This document shows positions 1 through 10,990 of a stretch of DNA of 64,000 bases, in pieces. Below the pieces are notes generated by a model that worked only from the letters and a program-made list of their open reading frames with translations, did no database searches and had not been told where the DNA came from. Source of the DNA: Eriocheir sinensis (lineage: Eukaryota; Arthropoda; Malacostraca; Decapoda; Varunidae); contig NC_066513.1 of NCBI RefSeq assembly GCF_024679095.1, forward strand, positions 3,380,523 through 3,444,522, read 5' to 3'. Numbering within the stretch: position 1 is the stretch's first letter; the number at the start of each line of letters is the position of its first letter. A program made the position numbers and the translations under genes.

Positions 1-964
1 AATAAGTTCAGTTCTTTAAGTCTGTCTTCGTACGGTTTGTTTCGCACTCTAGGGATCATTTTAGTAGTTCGACGCCGCACCCTCTCGAGTTTATCTATAT
101 TTTTTTGTAATAGGGAGACCAAAACTGAACGCAATACTCAAGATGTGGGCGAACTAACGAATTGTAGTGTCAATATTACTTTTTAAGATTTCTATTCAAA
201 TGTACGACCAATAAATCCGATCAGTTTGTTGGCAGTTTTTACTACTTCTGTGCAATGTTGACTCGGTTTAAGATCGTTCGAAATTATTACTCCAAGATCT
301 TTTTCTCTACTGGCTTCAGAAAGTCGCACTCCGTTAATTTGATAATGAATACGATCGCTGTTGATTCCGATATGCATAACCTTGCACTTTTCAATATTGA
401 AATTCATTTGCCATGTTCGTGCCCAACTACTTAAACGTTCGAGATCAGCTTGGAGGTGTTCTTTATCCATTGTCGTCGTGACTCTGCTGGCTATTTTTGT
501 GTCGTCGCCAAATTTCGATATTTTACACGATAGCCCCTCGTCAATGTCATTTACGTACACTAAAAACAGAACAGGTCCCAACACCGACCCCTGTGGAACA
601 CCGCTTTTGACATCTCGCCAGTCAGATGATATACCATTCATAACAACTCTCTGTTTACGGTCGGTAAGCCAGTCTTTGAGCCACTTATGAATATTACCAG
701 TTATACCGTGAGCTTGCAATTTACTAAGGAGGCGGTTGTGAGGGACTTTGTCAAATGCTTTCTGAAAGTCCAAATATACAATGTCTACTGATTGACTTTC
801 ATCGTATACACTAAAGATGTACTTGAAGAAATCGAGGTTAGTCAAACAGGAACGTTTGTTTCGAAAACCATGTTGCGAATCCTTAATTAGTCTGTTACCT
901 TAAAAAAAAACTTTACCATTCATCCACGAATAATCGTCTCCAAAATTCTGCACACGATTGACGT
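1..964 (-). mobile_element. CR1-like non-LTR retrotransposon remnant, cut by the window edge
   Basis: Read on the minus strand, this stretch runs from the start of the RT domain (near 964, peptide like IVCRILETIIRG) through the palm motifs to the post-RT region near base 1, where peptides like LLQKNIDKLERVRRRTTKMI and NKPYEDRLKELNL appear. The order matches the CR1-like copy at 27.3-28.3 kb. The frame is broken by a T-rich stretch with a stop near 900 and again below base 192, so the copy is dead. The 3' end lies outside the window. A GGA/GAA tract abuts the 5' side. The CR1-like assignment comes from motif order and style, not from a search. Confidence 0.85.
192..902 (-). pseudogene. Reverse transcriptase palm domain fragment (CR1-like LINE)
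   Basis: An open frame of about 235 codons encodes the central RT domain, which copies element RNA into DNA at a nicked target. Counting from the TTG at 845, visible motifs are motif A (YLDFQKAFD, catalytic Asp near residue 26), SGVPQGSVLGP (residues 81-91), the motif C region FGDDTKI (112-118) and KCKVMHIG further on. Codons upstream of 845 stay open and read GFRNKRSCLT, so the true domain begins earlier and there is no real start codon. Motif C has Gly where this family normally has Ala (FADD); both catalytic Asp residues remain. The endonuclease domain and C-terminus are missing from this frame. Confidence 0.85.
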
Positions 965-970
965 AGAAAT

Positions 971-1070
971 AGAAGAAGGAGGAGGAGGAGGAGGAGGAAG
1001 AGTAGAAGTGGAGAAGGAAAACGAGGAGGAAGAGGACGAAGAGGAGAAAGAGAAGTACGAGAAGTAGAAT
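971..1070. repeat. GGA/GAA purine microsatellite
   Basis: An imperfect GGA, GAA and GAG run lies between the minus-strand LINE remnant and a plus-strand LINE remnant. It is all purine on the plus strand. Confidence 0.85.
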
Positions 1071-1089
1071 ACTAATAATAATAATTTTG

Positions 1090-1578
1090 CAGCTCAGTTC
1101 TGGTCACCTTACTACGGAATGGATATCAAAATGTTAGAATCGGTGCAGAGGAGGATGACTAAGATGATTCAAGGGTTACGAAACTTGCCATACGATTAAA
1201 GACTCAAACAGTTAACCCTGCATTCTCTAGAAAGGCGAAGGGTGCGAGGAGACATGATCCAAGTTTATAAATGGATGAAGGGCTTTAATAAGAGAGATAT
1301 TCATAAGGTTATGTTGGTAAGAGAGCCGGGTAGGACACGTAGTAATGGGTTTAAACTGGATAAATTCAGATTCAACAGGGGCATTGGCAAAAATTGGTTT
1401 TCTAACAGAGTGGTGGGTGAGTGGAACGGGCTTAGCTGTCATGTGATGAGTGCCAATACAATTGTCACATTCAAAAATTGATTAGATAAATTCATGGACA
1501 GTGATATTAGGTGGGGTTAGATTCACAGCAACTTAGGTTCAAAGGAGCCTCTTACAGACTCCTACGTTCTTATGTTCT
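1090..1578 (+). mobile_element. CR1-like LINE 3' end, 5'-truncated and inactivated
   Basis: This closely matches the 3' half of the copy at 27.8-28.3 kb at nucleotide and peptide level. The peptide reads AQFWSPYYGMDIKMLESVQRR, then ERRRVRGDMIQVYKWMKGF, then GRTRSNGFKLDKF, and ends VTFKN. An in-frame TAA at 1197-1199 replaces a Glu codon of the 27.9-kb copy, and a second stop follows VTFKN near 1480. The 3' UTR is shorter than in the 28.2-kb copy but ends with the same tail, TTCTTATGTTCTTA, which merges straight into a GAA microsatellite. The copy starts abruptly after a short ATA-rich run, as expected for 5' truncation during target-primed reverse transcription. Confidence 0.88.
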
Positions 1579-1783
1579 TAGAAGAAGAAGAAGAACAAGA
1601 ACAAGAAGAACAAGAAGAAGAACAAGAAGAAGAACAAGAAAAAAAAGAAGAACAAGAAGAAGAAAAAAAAAGAAAAAGCAGAAGAAGCAGAAGAAGAAGA
1701 AGAAGAAGAAGAAGAAGAAGAAGAAGAAGAAGAAGAAGAAGAAGAAGAAAAAGAAGAAGAAGAAGAAAAAAAAAGGAAACAGG
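1577..1783. repeat. (GAA)n microsatellite at a LINE 3' tail
   Basis: About 200 bp of GAA with CAA, AAA and GCA interruptions in its first half and a purer second half. It begins at the TTCTTA tail of the LINE remnant, so it may have grown from that tail. Confidence 0.9.
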
Positions 1784-2261
1784 AAAACAAGTGTAGCGGA
1801 TATCAGAGTGCGCGTTGGTGCTTTCTAATGAGCCTGCTGCCTGCTTTACCGCCGCCCCTGCCAGCACATAAACACCGGCTGTAATTATATCGAGAGAGCA
1901 GTCAGGAGGCCTCGTTACAGCACCCTCTCCCCCCCTTAACATGCCTTATAATCCCCCCTCCCTTTATCATTATTATTTTTCTTCTTTTCCTCCTTCTCCT
2001 CCTCCTCTTTCTCCTCCTTTTCCTACTCCTTTCCCTTTTAAATCTTGCTCTCTTGCTCCTCGGCTTCTTCGTTCTCTCCTCGTTTTACTTTTCATCCACC
2101 CACCCCCCCACCACCACCACGCACACCTTACGCCTGCACGCTGGTGACTGATACGGCGCCAATAGGGTTTTGTTTATTGTTTTTTATACCGTTGCAATGT
2201 AATTTGAAGGCAAGGTGAAAAGGATGTGCCATAAGGAAAAGGAAGAGAAGGAAAAGAAATT
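1784..2261. other. Spacer without recognisable gene
   Basis: Mixed sequence with a CCTCCT/TTCCTC-rich patch at about 1940-2090. I see no motif or coding signal. Confidence 0.5.
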
Positions 2262-3337
2262 GGGAGAGGAGGGGTGATGGGCAGGGAATGGGAGGGTGAT
2301 GGTTGGGGAATGGGAAGGTGATGGTTGGGGAATGGGAAGGTGATGGTTGGGGAATGGGCGGCGATGGGTAGGGAATGGGAGTGATAGTTGGGGAATGGGA
2401 AGGTGATGGTTAGGGAATGGGCGGCGATGGGCAGGGAATGGGAGGGTGATGGGCAGAGAATGGGAAGGTGATGGTTAGGGAAAGGGCGGGTGATGGCTGG
2501 GGAATGGGAGGGTGATGGTTGGGGAATGGGAGGGTGATGGGCAGGGAATGGGAGGGTGATGGTTGGGGAATGGGAGGGTGATGGTTGGGGAATGGGAGGG
2601 TGATGGTTGGGGAATGGGAAGGTGATGTTTGGGGAATGGGAAGGTGATGGTTGGGGAATGGGAAGGTGATGGTTGGGGAATGGGAAGGTGATGATTGGGG
2701 AATGGGAAGGTGATGGTTGGGGAATGGGAAGGTGATGATTGGGGAATGGGAAGGTGATGGTTGGGGAATGGGAGGGTGATGGGTGGGGAATGGGAAGGTG
2801 ATGGTTGGGGAATGGGAGGGTGATGGGCGGGGAATGGGCGGGTGATGGTTGGGGAATGGGAGGGTGATGGTTGGGGAATGGGAGGGTGATGGGCAGAGAA
2901 TGGGAGGGTGATGGTTGGGGAATGGGAGGGTGATGGTTGGGGAATGGGAGGGTGATGGGCAGAGAATGGGAGGGTGATGGGCAGGGAATGGGAGGGTGAT
3001 GGGCAGGGAATGGGAGGGTGATGGTAGGGAATGGGAGGGTGATGGTACGGGAATGGGAGGGTGATGGGCAGGAATGGAGGGTGATGGGATGGGCAGGAAT
3101 GGGAGAGTGATGGGCAGGGAATGGGAGGGTGATGGGCAGGGAATGGGAGGGTGATGGTTGGGAATGGGAGGGTGATGGGTAGGGAATGGGAGAGTGATGG
3201 GCAGGGAATGGGAGGGTGATGGTTGGGAATGGGAGGGTGATGGGCAGGGAATGGGAGGGTGATGGGCAGGGAATGGGAGGGTGATGGTTGGGAATGGGAG
3301 GGTAATGGGCAGGGAATGGGGGAGTGATGGGCAGATG
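2262..3337. repeat. 22-bp G-rich minisatellite with quadruplex-type units
   Basis: About 48 tandem units near 22 bp alternate GGGAATGGGA(A/G)GG with TGATGG. The left half mostly carries TGATGGTTGGGG linkers. The right half (from about 2880) mostly carries TGATGGGCAGGG, whose G runs satisfy the G3+N1-7 quadruplex pattern. A few units have small indels. The long proline/serine/histidine-rich frames on the minus strand come only from this periodicity and are not genes. Confidence 0.93.
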
Positions 3338-3339
3338 TG

Positions 3340-4250
3340 ACGGGGCACCAAAGAAGGGACTACCACTAAACAGCAACAAAGGGGACGGGGAGTGGAGGAA
3401 GGGTCGTTGGGGGGGATGGAGGTTGTCGGGGTGGGGGTGGGGGGAGGGAGGAAGAAGAGGGTCGTTGGGGGAATGGGGGTGACGGGCAGGTGTGTTGGGG
3501 CAGCAAAGGTGTCCCCAAATATGGCCAAGTAAGTTAGGCCCCCGCGGACACGGGTCACTACACTGCCTGCCCTGACAAGGAGGGAGGGAGGGAAGACCGG
3601 AGGGGAGGGAGAGAAGGAAGGAGAGAAAGGGGGAATAGGAAAAGCGAGTAAAGGAAATGGGGCAAAGGGAGGGAGGGGAGGAGGGAGAAGAAGAGAAGAG
3701 AGAGGTAATTGAAGGGAAGAAGGGAGCATGAGAGTTAGGGAGGGAAGGAGAGATTGAGGGAGGAAGGGAGAGAGAGGAGGGGAAAAGGAAAGGTAAATGA
3801 AGAAAATCAGGTAAAGGGAAGAATGGAGCAGGAATAAGAGGGAGGGAGGGAAGGACGGAGGGAGGAGAGAAGGAAGGAGAGAAGTGGGGAAGAGGAAAAG
3901 ACCGCGAGAAGGTAAGGGAAGGGAAGAAGGGAGGGGACGGGCGGGGAAAAGGAAGAAGTGAAGAGAAGGAGGGAGGAACAAGGGGAAGGGGCAGAAAAGG
4001 GAGGAAAGGGAGGAAGAAAGGAGGGAGAGAATGAGATGGAGAGACGCAGGGAAGGGCGACTAAGGAGAGGGGGCCAAAAAGGGGAGAGAAGGAAAAATGG
4101 AGGCAGAAGAGGGGAAGGGCGGATAGAGAGAGGGAGATAAGAAAGGTAGTAAAGGAAGGTGACAGAGGTAAGGGGAATTAAAGAGGGGGGGGGGGCGAAG
4201 AAGGGGGGGGAGGTCAAGAGGGGCGCAAAAATAAAAACACGGGTCAGGGC
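3340..4250. repeat. Polypurine block (GGGA/GGAAG-rich)
   Basis: The plus strand is almost wholly purine from about 3575 to 4240, with irregular GAGGGA, GGAAGG and AGAGAG words and G runs near 4185 and 4205. A short mixed stretch at 3480-3575 separates it from the minisatellite. No coding signal was seen. Confidence 0.8.
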
Positions 4251-4301
4251 GAGACAAGTTCCTCCGCCTATACTGATGTTATCCTGTAGCGGCCGTAAAC
4301 A

Positions 4302-4302
4302 G

Positions 4303-4360
<58 letters not shown>
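4302..4360. repeat. (GA)n microsatellite
   Basis: About 29 GA units are followed by a GGA-rich stretch to about 4385. Confidence 0.93.
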
Positions 4361-4365
<5 letters not shown>

Positions 4366-4439
4366 GAGGAGGAGGAGGAGAAGGAAAAGACGAGATCAAA
4401 ATAAAAAAACGACCACAATCTTTAAATAATAACAACAAC

Positions 4440-4503
4440 AACACCATCTCTACATCTCTACTACTACTACTGTTACTACAACTACTACTACTACTACTAC
4501 TAT

Positions 4504-4544
<41 letters not shown>

Positions 4545-4584
4545 TTACTACTACTACTACTACTATTACTACTACTACTACTAC
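4440..4584. repeat. (ACT)n microsatellite
   Basis: CTA/ACT trinucleotides with scattered ATT and GTT interruptions. Confidence 0.9.
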
Positions 4585-4810
4585 CCCACTTCTTTAATCA
4601 TTACCAGTACAAAAGCCACATGGATAGCAGGAAGGCATCGAGAGAAGACACAGGAGCGAGGGAGACACGCAGGGAGGGAGGGAGAGAGAGAGAGAGGAAG
4701 AGAGGGAAGCTGGGAGAGAGAGAGGAGAGAGGGCTGAAGGGAAGCATCAGGAGGCGTGAAGGTAGACGCTTAGTAAATGTTGGGGCAGCACGCGACCAGC
4801 CAACGACCCC

Positions 4811-4954
<144 letters not shown>

Positions 4955-5284
4955 TAAACAGGTAAACAAACATAAGCCAGTGATAATGATCAGCCACCCG
5001 CGCGGCCGCCGGACAAGGGCAATGCTGTCACGCGGCGGGTAGTTAGGCCGCCCACCTGAGACACGGGGGGAGGGGGGGGAGATGGAAGGAAGGAATTGAT
5101 GAGAGCGGTGAGGGAGGGGAGAAGAAGGGATGGATGAAACATGGAAAGGCGGGCAACCGAAAGTCTTCTGGCTCATTACAGGGTTGCCAGCTACGGTGCT
5201 TTACTCAGCCAAGTCACTTGGTGCCCGCAGAGCAGACGAGAGCGCTTCGGTATTCAGTCTGTATTACATCGCCTCGCTTGAATT

Positions 5285-5862
<578 letters not shown>

Positions 5863-5871
5863 CATTTTTTA

Positions 5872-6360
5872 GAGGAAAAGTAAGGAGAGGAGGGAGGGGA
5901 GGGAGGGGAAAGTATAGGAGGAGGAGAGATTTAGGAGAGTAGAAAGTAAGGAAAGGAGGAACTGGAAGAAGTTATGAAATGGAGTGGGAGGAGTGGGCCG
6001 GGTGAGAGGGACAAGAGCATCGATAGAGTCAAGCTTTAAGGGAACGACGAGAGGCTGAGGCGGCGAGTAGGTAGGGCCTGGGAGGGAGATAAGGAGATGA
6101 GATGCGTGGGTGAAAGATGAAGGGAACGGTTGGAGGACGGAGGCTGGAGGACGCGAGGGAGGAGATAAAAGAGATGCAGAGTATAACACACGGGATGGGA
6201 GAAGAGAATGGAGGAGGAGGAGGAGGAGGGGACTGGAAGGAAGGAGGGGAGAGGGAGAAAAGCAGTAAGGTAAGAGGAACAGTGGGTCATGGAGGGGAGG
6301 AAACGGAGAAGGGAGATGGAGATGAAAGAAATGGGAGGAAAGAGGAATCAGGATTTGAGA
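5872..6360. repeat. Polypurine stretch
   Basis: Irregular GGA, GAG and GGGA words, nearly all purine on the plus strand, with a short mixed segment at about 6000-6110. No gene seen. Confidence 0.7.
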
Positions 6361-6665
6361 GAATGGGAGAAAGGAGGAGACAGAGGAAAGGAAGGATGGG
6401 AGAGGAAAGGGAATTTAAGAATGGGAGAAAGGAGGAGACAGAGGAAAGGAAAGATGGGAGAGGAAAGGGAATTTAAGAATGGGAGAAAGGAGGAGACAGA
6501 GGAAAGGAAAGATGGGAGAGGAAAGGGAATTTAAGAATGGGAGAAAGGAGGAGACAGAGGAAAGGAAAATGGGAAAGGGAATTTAAGAATGGGAGAAAGG
6601 AGGAGACAGAGGAAAGGAAAGATGGGAGAGGAAAGGGAATTTAAGAATGGGAGAAAGGAGACGAG
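6361..6665. repeat. 58-bp tandem repeat, about 5 copies
   Basis: The start word GAATGGGAGAAAGGAG recurs at 6361, 6419, 6477, 6535, 6587 and 6645. Spacing is 58 bp except for one 52-bp unit with a 6-bp deletion. Units are almost identical, so the expansion is recent. Confidence 0.93.
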
Positions 6666-6859
6666 AGGAGAGTAGGGAGATGAGGTGGGAGGAAGTGAGA
6701 GGAAGGTTGAGGGAGGAGAGATGAGACAAAAGATGAGGCGAGGGAGATGAGAGCCACATAATAGGAAGCTGACAAAGGGCCAACATCAAAGGGAAGGAGA
6801 GCACTGCCAGGCGACTAGGGGACAGGTTATATCCAATTATGGAGCCCCGATCACCTGTT
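6666..6859. other. Purine-rich tail and mixed spacer
   Basis: Purine-rich sequence fades into mixed sequence. No feature recognised. Confidence 0.5.
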
Positions 6860-7955
6860 CTCACCTCCCACCACCACCACCACTAACAACAGCAACAACA
6901 GTAGACATCATTAACCACCACTATCCACAATCAAAACAGTGTTGCTTCACCACCACCACAACCACCACCACCACCACTAACAACAGCAACAACAGTAGAC
7001 ATCAGTAACCACCACTCGCCACAACCAAAACAGTGTTGCTTCACCACCACCACCACCACAACCAAAAACCAGCACCACTAGCCACTACCACAATGATCAC
7101 ACCACCACTACCACCACCAATTATAATCATCCACCTCCGACTTCACCACCACTATGCATCACCAGTCTCCACCACTACCTTACCACCACAGCCTCCACCA
7201 TTAAGAATCGTCCATCACCACCACAGTCTCGATACACCACCACCGCCACCACCGCCGCCCTATATCTACCACCATCACCACACCCATCATCACCAACGCA
7301 TCACCACATTCCAACATTATGAATCACCACCATCACCACCACACCACCACCACCACCACCCCACCATCGCGACTCCACCGCTACACAATACTACCACCAC
7401 CGCCACCACTACACCGCCACAATCACCACGACAACACCACCACCGTCACACCACCGCAACCACCCCATAAAACACGATTGCTACTGCCACAAAACAAATC
7501 CCTTCAAAATTTAACACCTAATTCACCACCACCACCACCACCACCACCACCACCACCACATCACCACCACCACTACCATCGCCACCACCACCACCACCAC
7601 CATTACCACCACCAACACCATCACCACTACCACCACTACCACCACCACTACCACCACCACCACTACCACCACATCACCACCACCACCACCACCACCACTG
7701 CCACCACTACCACCACCACTACCACCACCAACACCACTACCACCACATCACCACCACCACACAATACAAACTACCATCACCAAACAACCAAGTATTTCAC
7801 AATAATTTACAACCAGACTCACCACCAACACCACCAATACCATCAACACCACCACCACCACAACCTCACCACACACCACCAACTCTCCCATCAACACCCA
7901 GGCAAGTACCTCACAATTTAGCACCTGATTCACCACCACCACCACCACCACCACA
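6860..7955. repeat. CAC/CCA-rich imperfect trinucleotide block
   Basis: About 1.1 kb is dominated by CAC, with ACT, CAT and CAA variants. A sub-repeat carrying GTGTTGCTTCACCACC occurs at about 6941 and 7033, about 92 bp apart. The His/Pro/Thr-rich frames are composition artefacts. Confidence 0.88.
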
Positions 7956-8024
7956 ACTAACGTCCACCCAAATCTATTAAACTAACATGAATTCAGCAAG
8001 CCGGACTAATGGAACAAAAACGAG

Positions 8025-8027
<3 letters not shown>

Positions 8028-8054
<27 letters not shown>
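8028..8054. repeat. (CA)n microsatellite
   Basis: About 13 CA units. Confidence 0.9.
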
Positions 8055-8059
<5 letters not shown>

Positions 8060-8289
8060 CACAAACACATTACCCACCATTAACAGGCCGCGGAGGCAGG
8101 AAAAACAGCGTAATTGATAAAACAAGTGCCGTAATTGGTAACGTAACTCCCAGCGAACCAAATAACATGAAGTGGGGAGAGGAGGGAGGGGGTGGGGACG
8201 GGCCGAGAGAGAGAGAGGGAGGGACGGGGCGCTACATAACCTGCCTGGCTACCTGAAGACCGAACCACCTGTCTTATGTACCTGGCTTA

Positions 8290-8495
8290 CCTTGAGGAGG
8301 AGGAGGAGGAGGAGGAGGAGGGGAAGATGTAGAAATGAAGAAGAAAAACAAAAAGAGGATATAAAGAAAGGAAAGAGGAGGAGGAGGAGGAGGAGGAGGA
8401 GGAGGAGGAGGAGGAGGTAGAAATGAAGAAAAAATAAAAAAGTAGAAGTAAAAGAAGAAATAAAGAAAGAAAAAGGCGGAGGAGTACAAAGGAGT
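8290..8495. repeat. GGA and AAG-rich microsatellite block
   Basis: Two pure GGA runs (about 8295-8322 and 8376-8416) lie in AAAG-rich sequence. Confidence 0.85.
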
Positions 8496-8610
8496 ACAAA
8501 GGAAAAGCAATCAGCAACAGATCTCTTGGTCCTAACTATGCTGTTTGTTGTTGCTACCATCTAATCTAATCTACGAGTCAGAGACACAGGACAGCAAAGG
8601 TGAAGGCTCC
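8496..8610 (-). mobile_element. CR1-like LINE 3' UTR fragment
   Basis: It aligns with the 3' UTR of the LINE end at 63.54-63.65 kb. Both contain, on the plus strand, CTTGGTCCTAAC or CTGGTCCTTAC, then TGTTTGT, a TCTAATC word and GACAGCAAAGGYGAAGGCTCC. On the minus strand the end carries a short CTCCTTTGTA repeat that resembles a CR1-type tail. No coding part remains; a GGA-rich array starts where the coding end should be. Confidence 0.7.
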
Positions 8611-9400
8611 AGGAGGAGGAGGAGGAGGAGGAGGTAAGTAGATGATGAAGAAGAAAAGAAGAAATAATGAAAGAAAATTTGAAGAAGAGGAGAAGGAGGA
8701 GGAGGAGGTAAGTAGATGATGAAGAAGAAAAGAAGAAGAAATAATGAAAGAAAAGAAGAAGAAGAGGAGGAGGAGGAGGAGGAGGAGGAGGAGGTAAGTA
8801 GATGAAGAAGAAGAAAAGAAGAAATAATGAAAGAAAAAATGAAGAAGAGGAGGAGGAGGAGGAGGTAAGTAGATGATGAAGAAGAAAAGAAGAAATAATG
8901 AAAGAAAAAGAAGAAGAAGAAGAAGAAGAAGAAGAAGAAGAAGAGGAGGAGGAGGAGGAGGAGGCGGAGGAGGTAAGTAGATGATGAAGAAGAAAAGAAG
9001 AAGAAATAATGAAAGAAAAAATGAAGAGGAGGAGGAGGAGGAGGAGGTAAGTAGATGATGAAGAATAAAAGAATAAATAATGAAAGAAAAAATGAAGAGG
9101 AGGAGGAGGAGGAGGAGGAGGAGGAGGAGGAGGTAAGTAGATGATGAAGAAGAAAAGAAGAAGAAATAATGAAAGAAAAAGAAGAAGAAGAAGAAGAGGA
9201 GGAGGAGGAGGAGGAGGAGGAGGAGGAGGAGGTAAATAGATGATGAAGAAGAAGAAATAATGAAAGAAAAAATGAAGAAGAGGAGGAGGAGGAGGTAAGT
9301 AGATGATGAAGAAGAAAAGAAGAAGAAATAATGAAAGAAAAAGAAGAAGAGGAGGAGGAGGAGGCGGAGGAGGAGGAGAAAAAAAGAGGAAAAGGAGGAA
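8611..9400. repeat. Variable tandem array with nine GAGGTAAGTAG-type motifs
   Basis: The core GAGGTAAGTAGATGATGAAG, followed by AAGAAATAATGAAAGAAA, recurs nine times, with the GGTAA words near 8633, 8707, 8791, 8863, 8971, 9046, 9132, 9229 and 9294. Spacing ranges from about 64 to 110 bp because the GGA and GAA runs between cores vary in length. One copy has GTAAAT in place of GTAAGT. Each core matches an arthropod 5' splice-site consensus (AG|GTAAGT), but no flanking exon is evident. Confidence 0.9.
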
Positions 9401-9805
9401 GAGGAAGAGTTAGAACAGGCGTCCGGATAAAACAATATGAACAACAGAAAACAACAAATAGTCAAGCCCACAAATAAGCCTGTATCAGTAAGCGGACACA
9501 ATCTCAACCAAACACCGCCACCACCACCACAAGAACCAACCCTCCCTGACACACGCCAACCTCCAGAGCCGCCTCGAAGTAATAATCTCGGCCACAAATA
9601 GCATAAGATCTCCCGGACCAAATCCCTCCTCATATCCTCACACAAATAACCACTGCACACACGATCCCGCCGATGGTCACTGTGGGGGCTACAGAGACGA
9701 GACGAGGGGAGGGGAAGGATGCTGAGAAGGTTGATCGTAAAGAGGTATGACGTTCTGTGGGTAGTTTGGCTCCTTACTTACTTACTGTTGGGTTTTCACC
9801 ACTTA
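9401..9805. other. Spacer without recognised gene
   Basis: Mixed sequence with a short CCACCACCACC patch near 9512. No coding or repeat signal is supported. Confidence 0.5.
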
Positions 9806-9935
9806 CTCCCCTGCTCTGCTATAATGGACTCTCCCTCTGACGTCACGCATGTAAACAAAGGTAGGTATTGTGAGTTTTTTGGGTTTCAACACGCCGCTGC
9901 CTCTTCCATAAATAAACAAATCGCGGACATATCAC
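9806..9935 (+). repeat. Dispersed repeat with CRE and forkhead-like words, copy 1
   Basis: The block CTGCTCTGCTATAATGGACT, then TCTGACGTCACGCATGTAAAC, then GGTAGGTATT, and ending CCATAAATAAACAAATCGCG, recurs at 10.65 and 10.86 kb. TGACGTCA is a full cAMP-response-element palindrome and GTAAACA a forkhead core. These are sequence matches only; binding is untested. Confidence 0.75.
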
Positions 9936-9963
9936 AAACTCAGTCGTGGAAAGTGATGCGATA

Positions 9964-10182
9964 GTATTCTCAAGACGCTTTCGGCTCTCACATCAGCTGT
10001 TTCTAGAGGCCGAAAAGGAGATTAGTCGGGTTCGCATGCGTGGTTATTCACATTCGTGGTGCAGAAGCCTTGCCACACTACCACCAGGGTCATTAATCTA
10101 TCAATGGAAATAATACCACAACCTCAAAGAAAGTCTGATCCAATGTGGGTGTGAAAGCTCTGAAACGTTTGAAAATATGGCC
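9964..10182. mobile_element. Short inverted-repeat element, family A (MITE-like)
   Basis: About 220 bp. The left end reads GTATTCTCAAGACGCTTTCG, and the right end, reverse-complemented, reads ATATTTTCAAACGTTTCAGA, so the termini are imperfect inverted repeats. Internal words CCGAAAAGGAGATTAGTCGG, GGTGCAGAAGCCTTG and ACCAGGGTCAT recur at 41.4, 59.0, 61.4 and 62.3 kb. No coding capacity. Non-autonomous DNA element is the likeliest class. Confidence 0.65.
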
Positions 10183-10534
10183 TAGAGATGAAAGAGGTGG
10201 ATGTGAAGTATTCAATGAGGAACTGTAGAAGGAGGAGGAGGACGACTACGAGGAGAGGAGAGGGGCGGAGAGGAGAGAAGGGGAAAGAAGAGGAGAGAGT
10301 AGCACACCAACACACCTCTCGGCTTTAATATTGAAGCCGTTGGTCGACTTCAAGTACCACAACAGAAAACGAGGATAAAGAAACAAATAAAAAAAAAAAA
10401 AAAAACACTAAAAGAATATTTGCTCTTACGAAGCCCGGCGGTCAATCTTCGAGCAATTAAACACGAAGACCTTGACATGCACAGGCAGCCAACAAAGCGA
10501 AGAGAGAACACGACGCATTCTTCGCGGCCACAAG
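10183..10534. other. Spacer without recognised gene
   Basis: Contains a GGAGAGG-rich patch (10229-10300) and an A run near 10387-10406. Nothing else recognised. Confidence 0.45.
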
Positions 10535-10990
10535 GTAAAGACAGCGAGGAGACAAACAAAGCAATCACTGGGAACAACTCAACACATCCTTCTCGAGACA
10601 AAAGGAAAACAGAAAATAGAGAAGCTCAAAGCTAATGAGACACCGGCCAACTTACTCCCCTGCTCTGCTATAATGGACTCTCCCTCTGATGTCACGCATG
10701 TAAACAAAGGAAGGTATTATGGTTTTTTGGGGTTTCAACAAAGTAAAGACAGCGAGGAAACAAACAAAGCAATCACTGGAAACAACTCAACACATCCTTC
10801 TCGAGACAAAAGGTAAACAGAAAATAGACAAGCACTCAAAGCCAATGAGACACCAGGCAACTTTCTCCCCTGCTCTGCTATAATGGACTCTCCCTCTGAC
10901 GTCACGCCTGTAAACAAAGGTAGGTATTATGAGTTATTTTGGATTTCAACACGCCGCTGCCTCTTCCATAAATAAACAAATCGCGGACAC
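10535..10990 (+). repeat. 208-bp tandem duplication holding repeat copies 2 and 3
   Basis: GTAAAGACAGCGAGGA starts at 10535 and again at 10743, followed in both by AACTCAACACATCCTTCTCG and then by the CTGCTCTGCTATAATGGACT repeat (10661 and 10871). The two 208-bp units are about 95 percent alike. The second carries the complete 3' part (CCATAAATAAACAAATCGCG), as at 9.8 kb, so the array sits on a dispersed element. Confidence 0.88.

Noticed and set aside
2174..3981. Long minus-strand frames of 401 and 523 codons rich in Pro, Ser and His
   Set aside because: They only translate a 22-bp minisatellite and polypurine DNA; no start context, no domain, and the same composition in other frames.
7033..7921. 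His/Thr/Pro-rich frames over CAC repeats
   Set aside because: Trinucleotide composition artefact; no non-repeat coding segment attached.
8578..9660. 360-codon minus-strand frame
   Set aside because: Mostly translated GGA/GAA repeats; its unique ends show no known domain.
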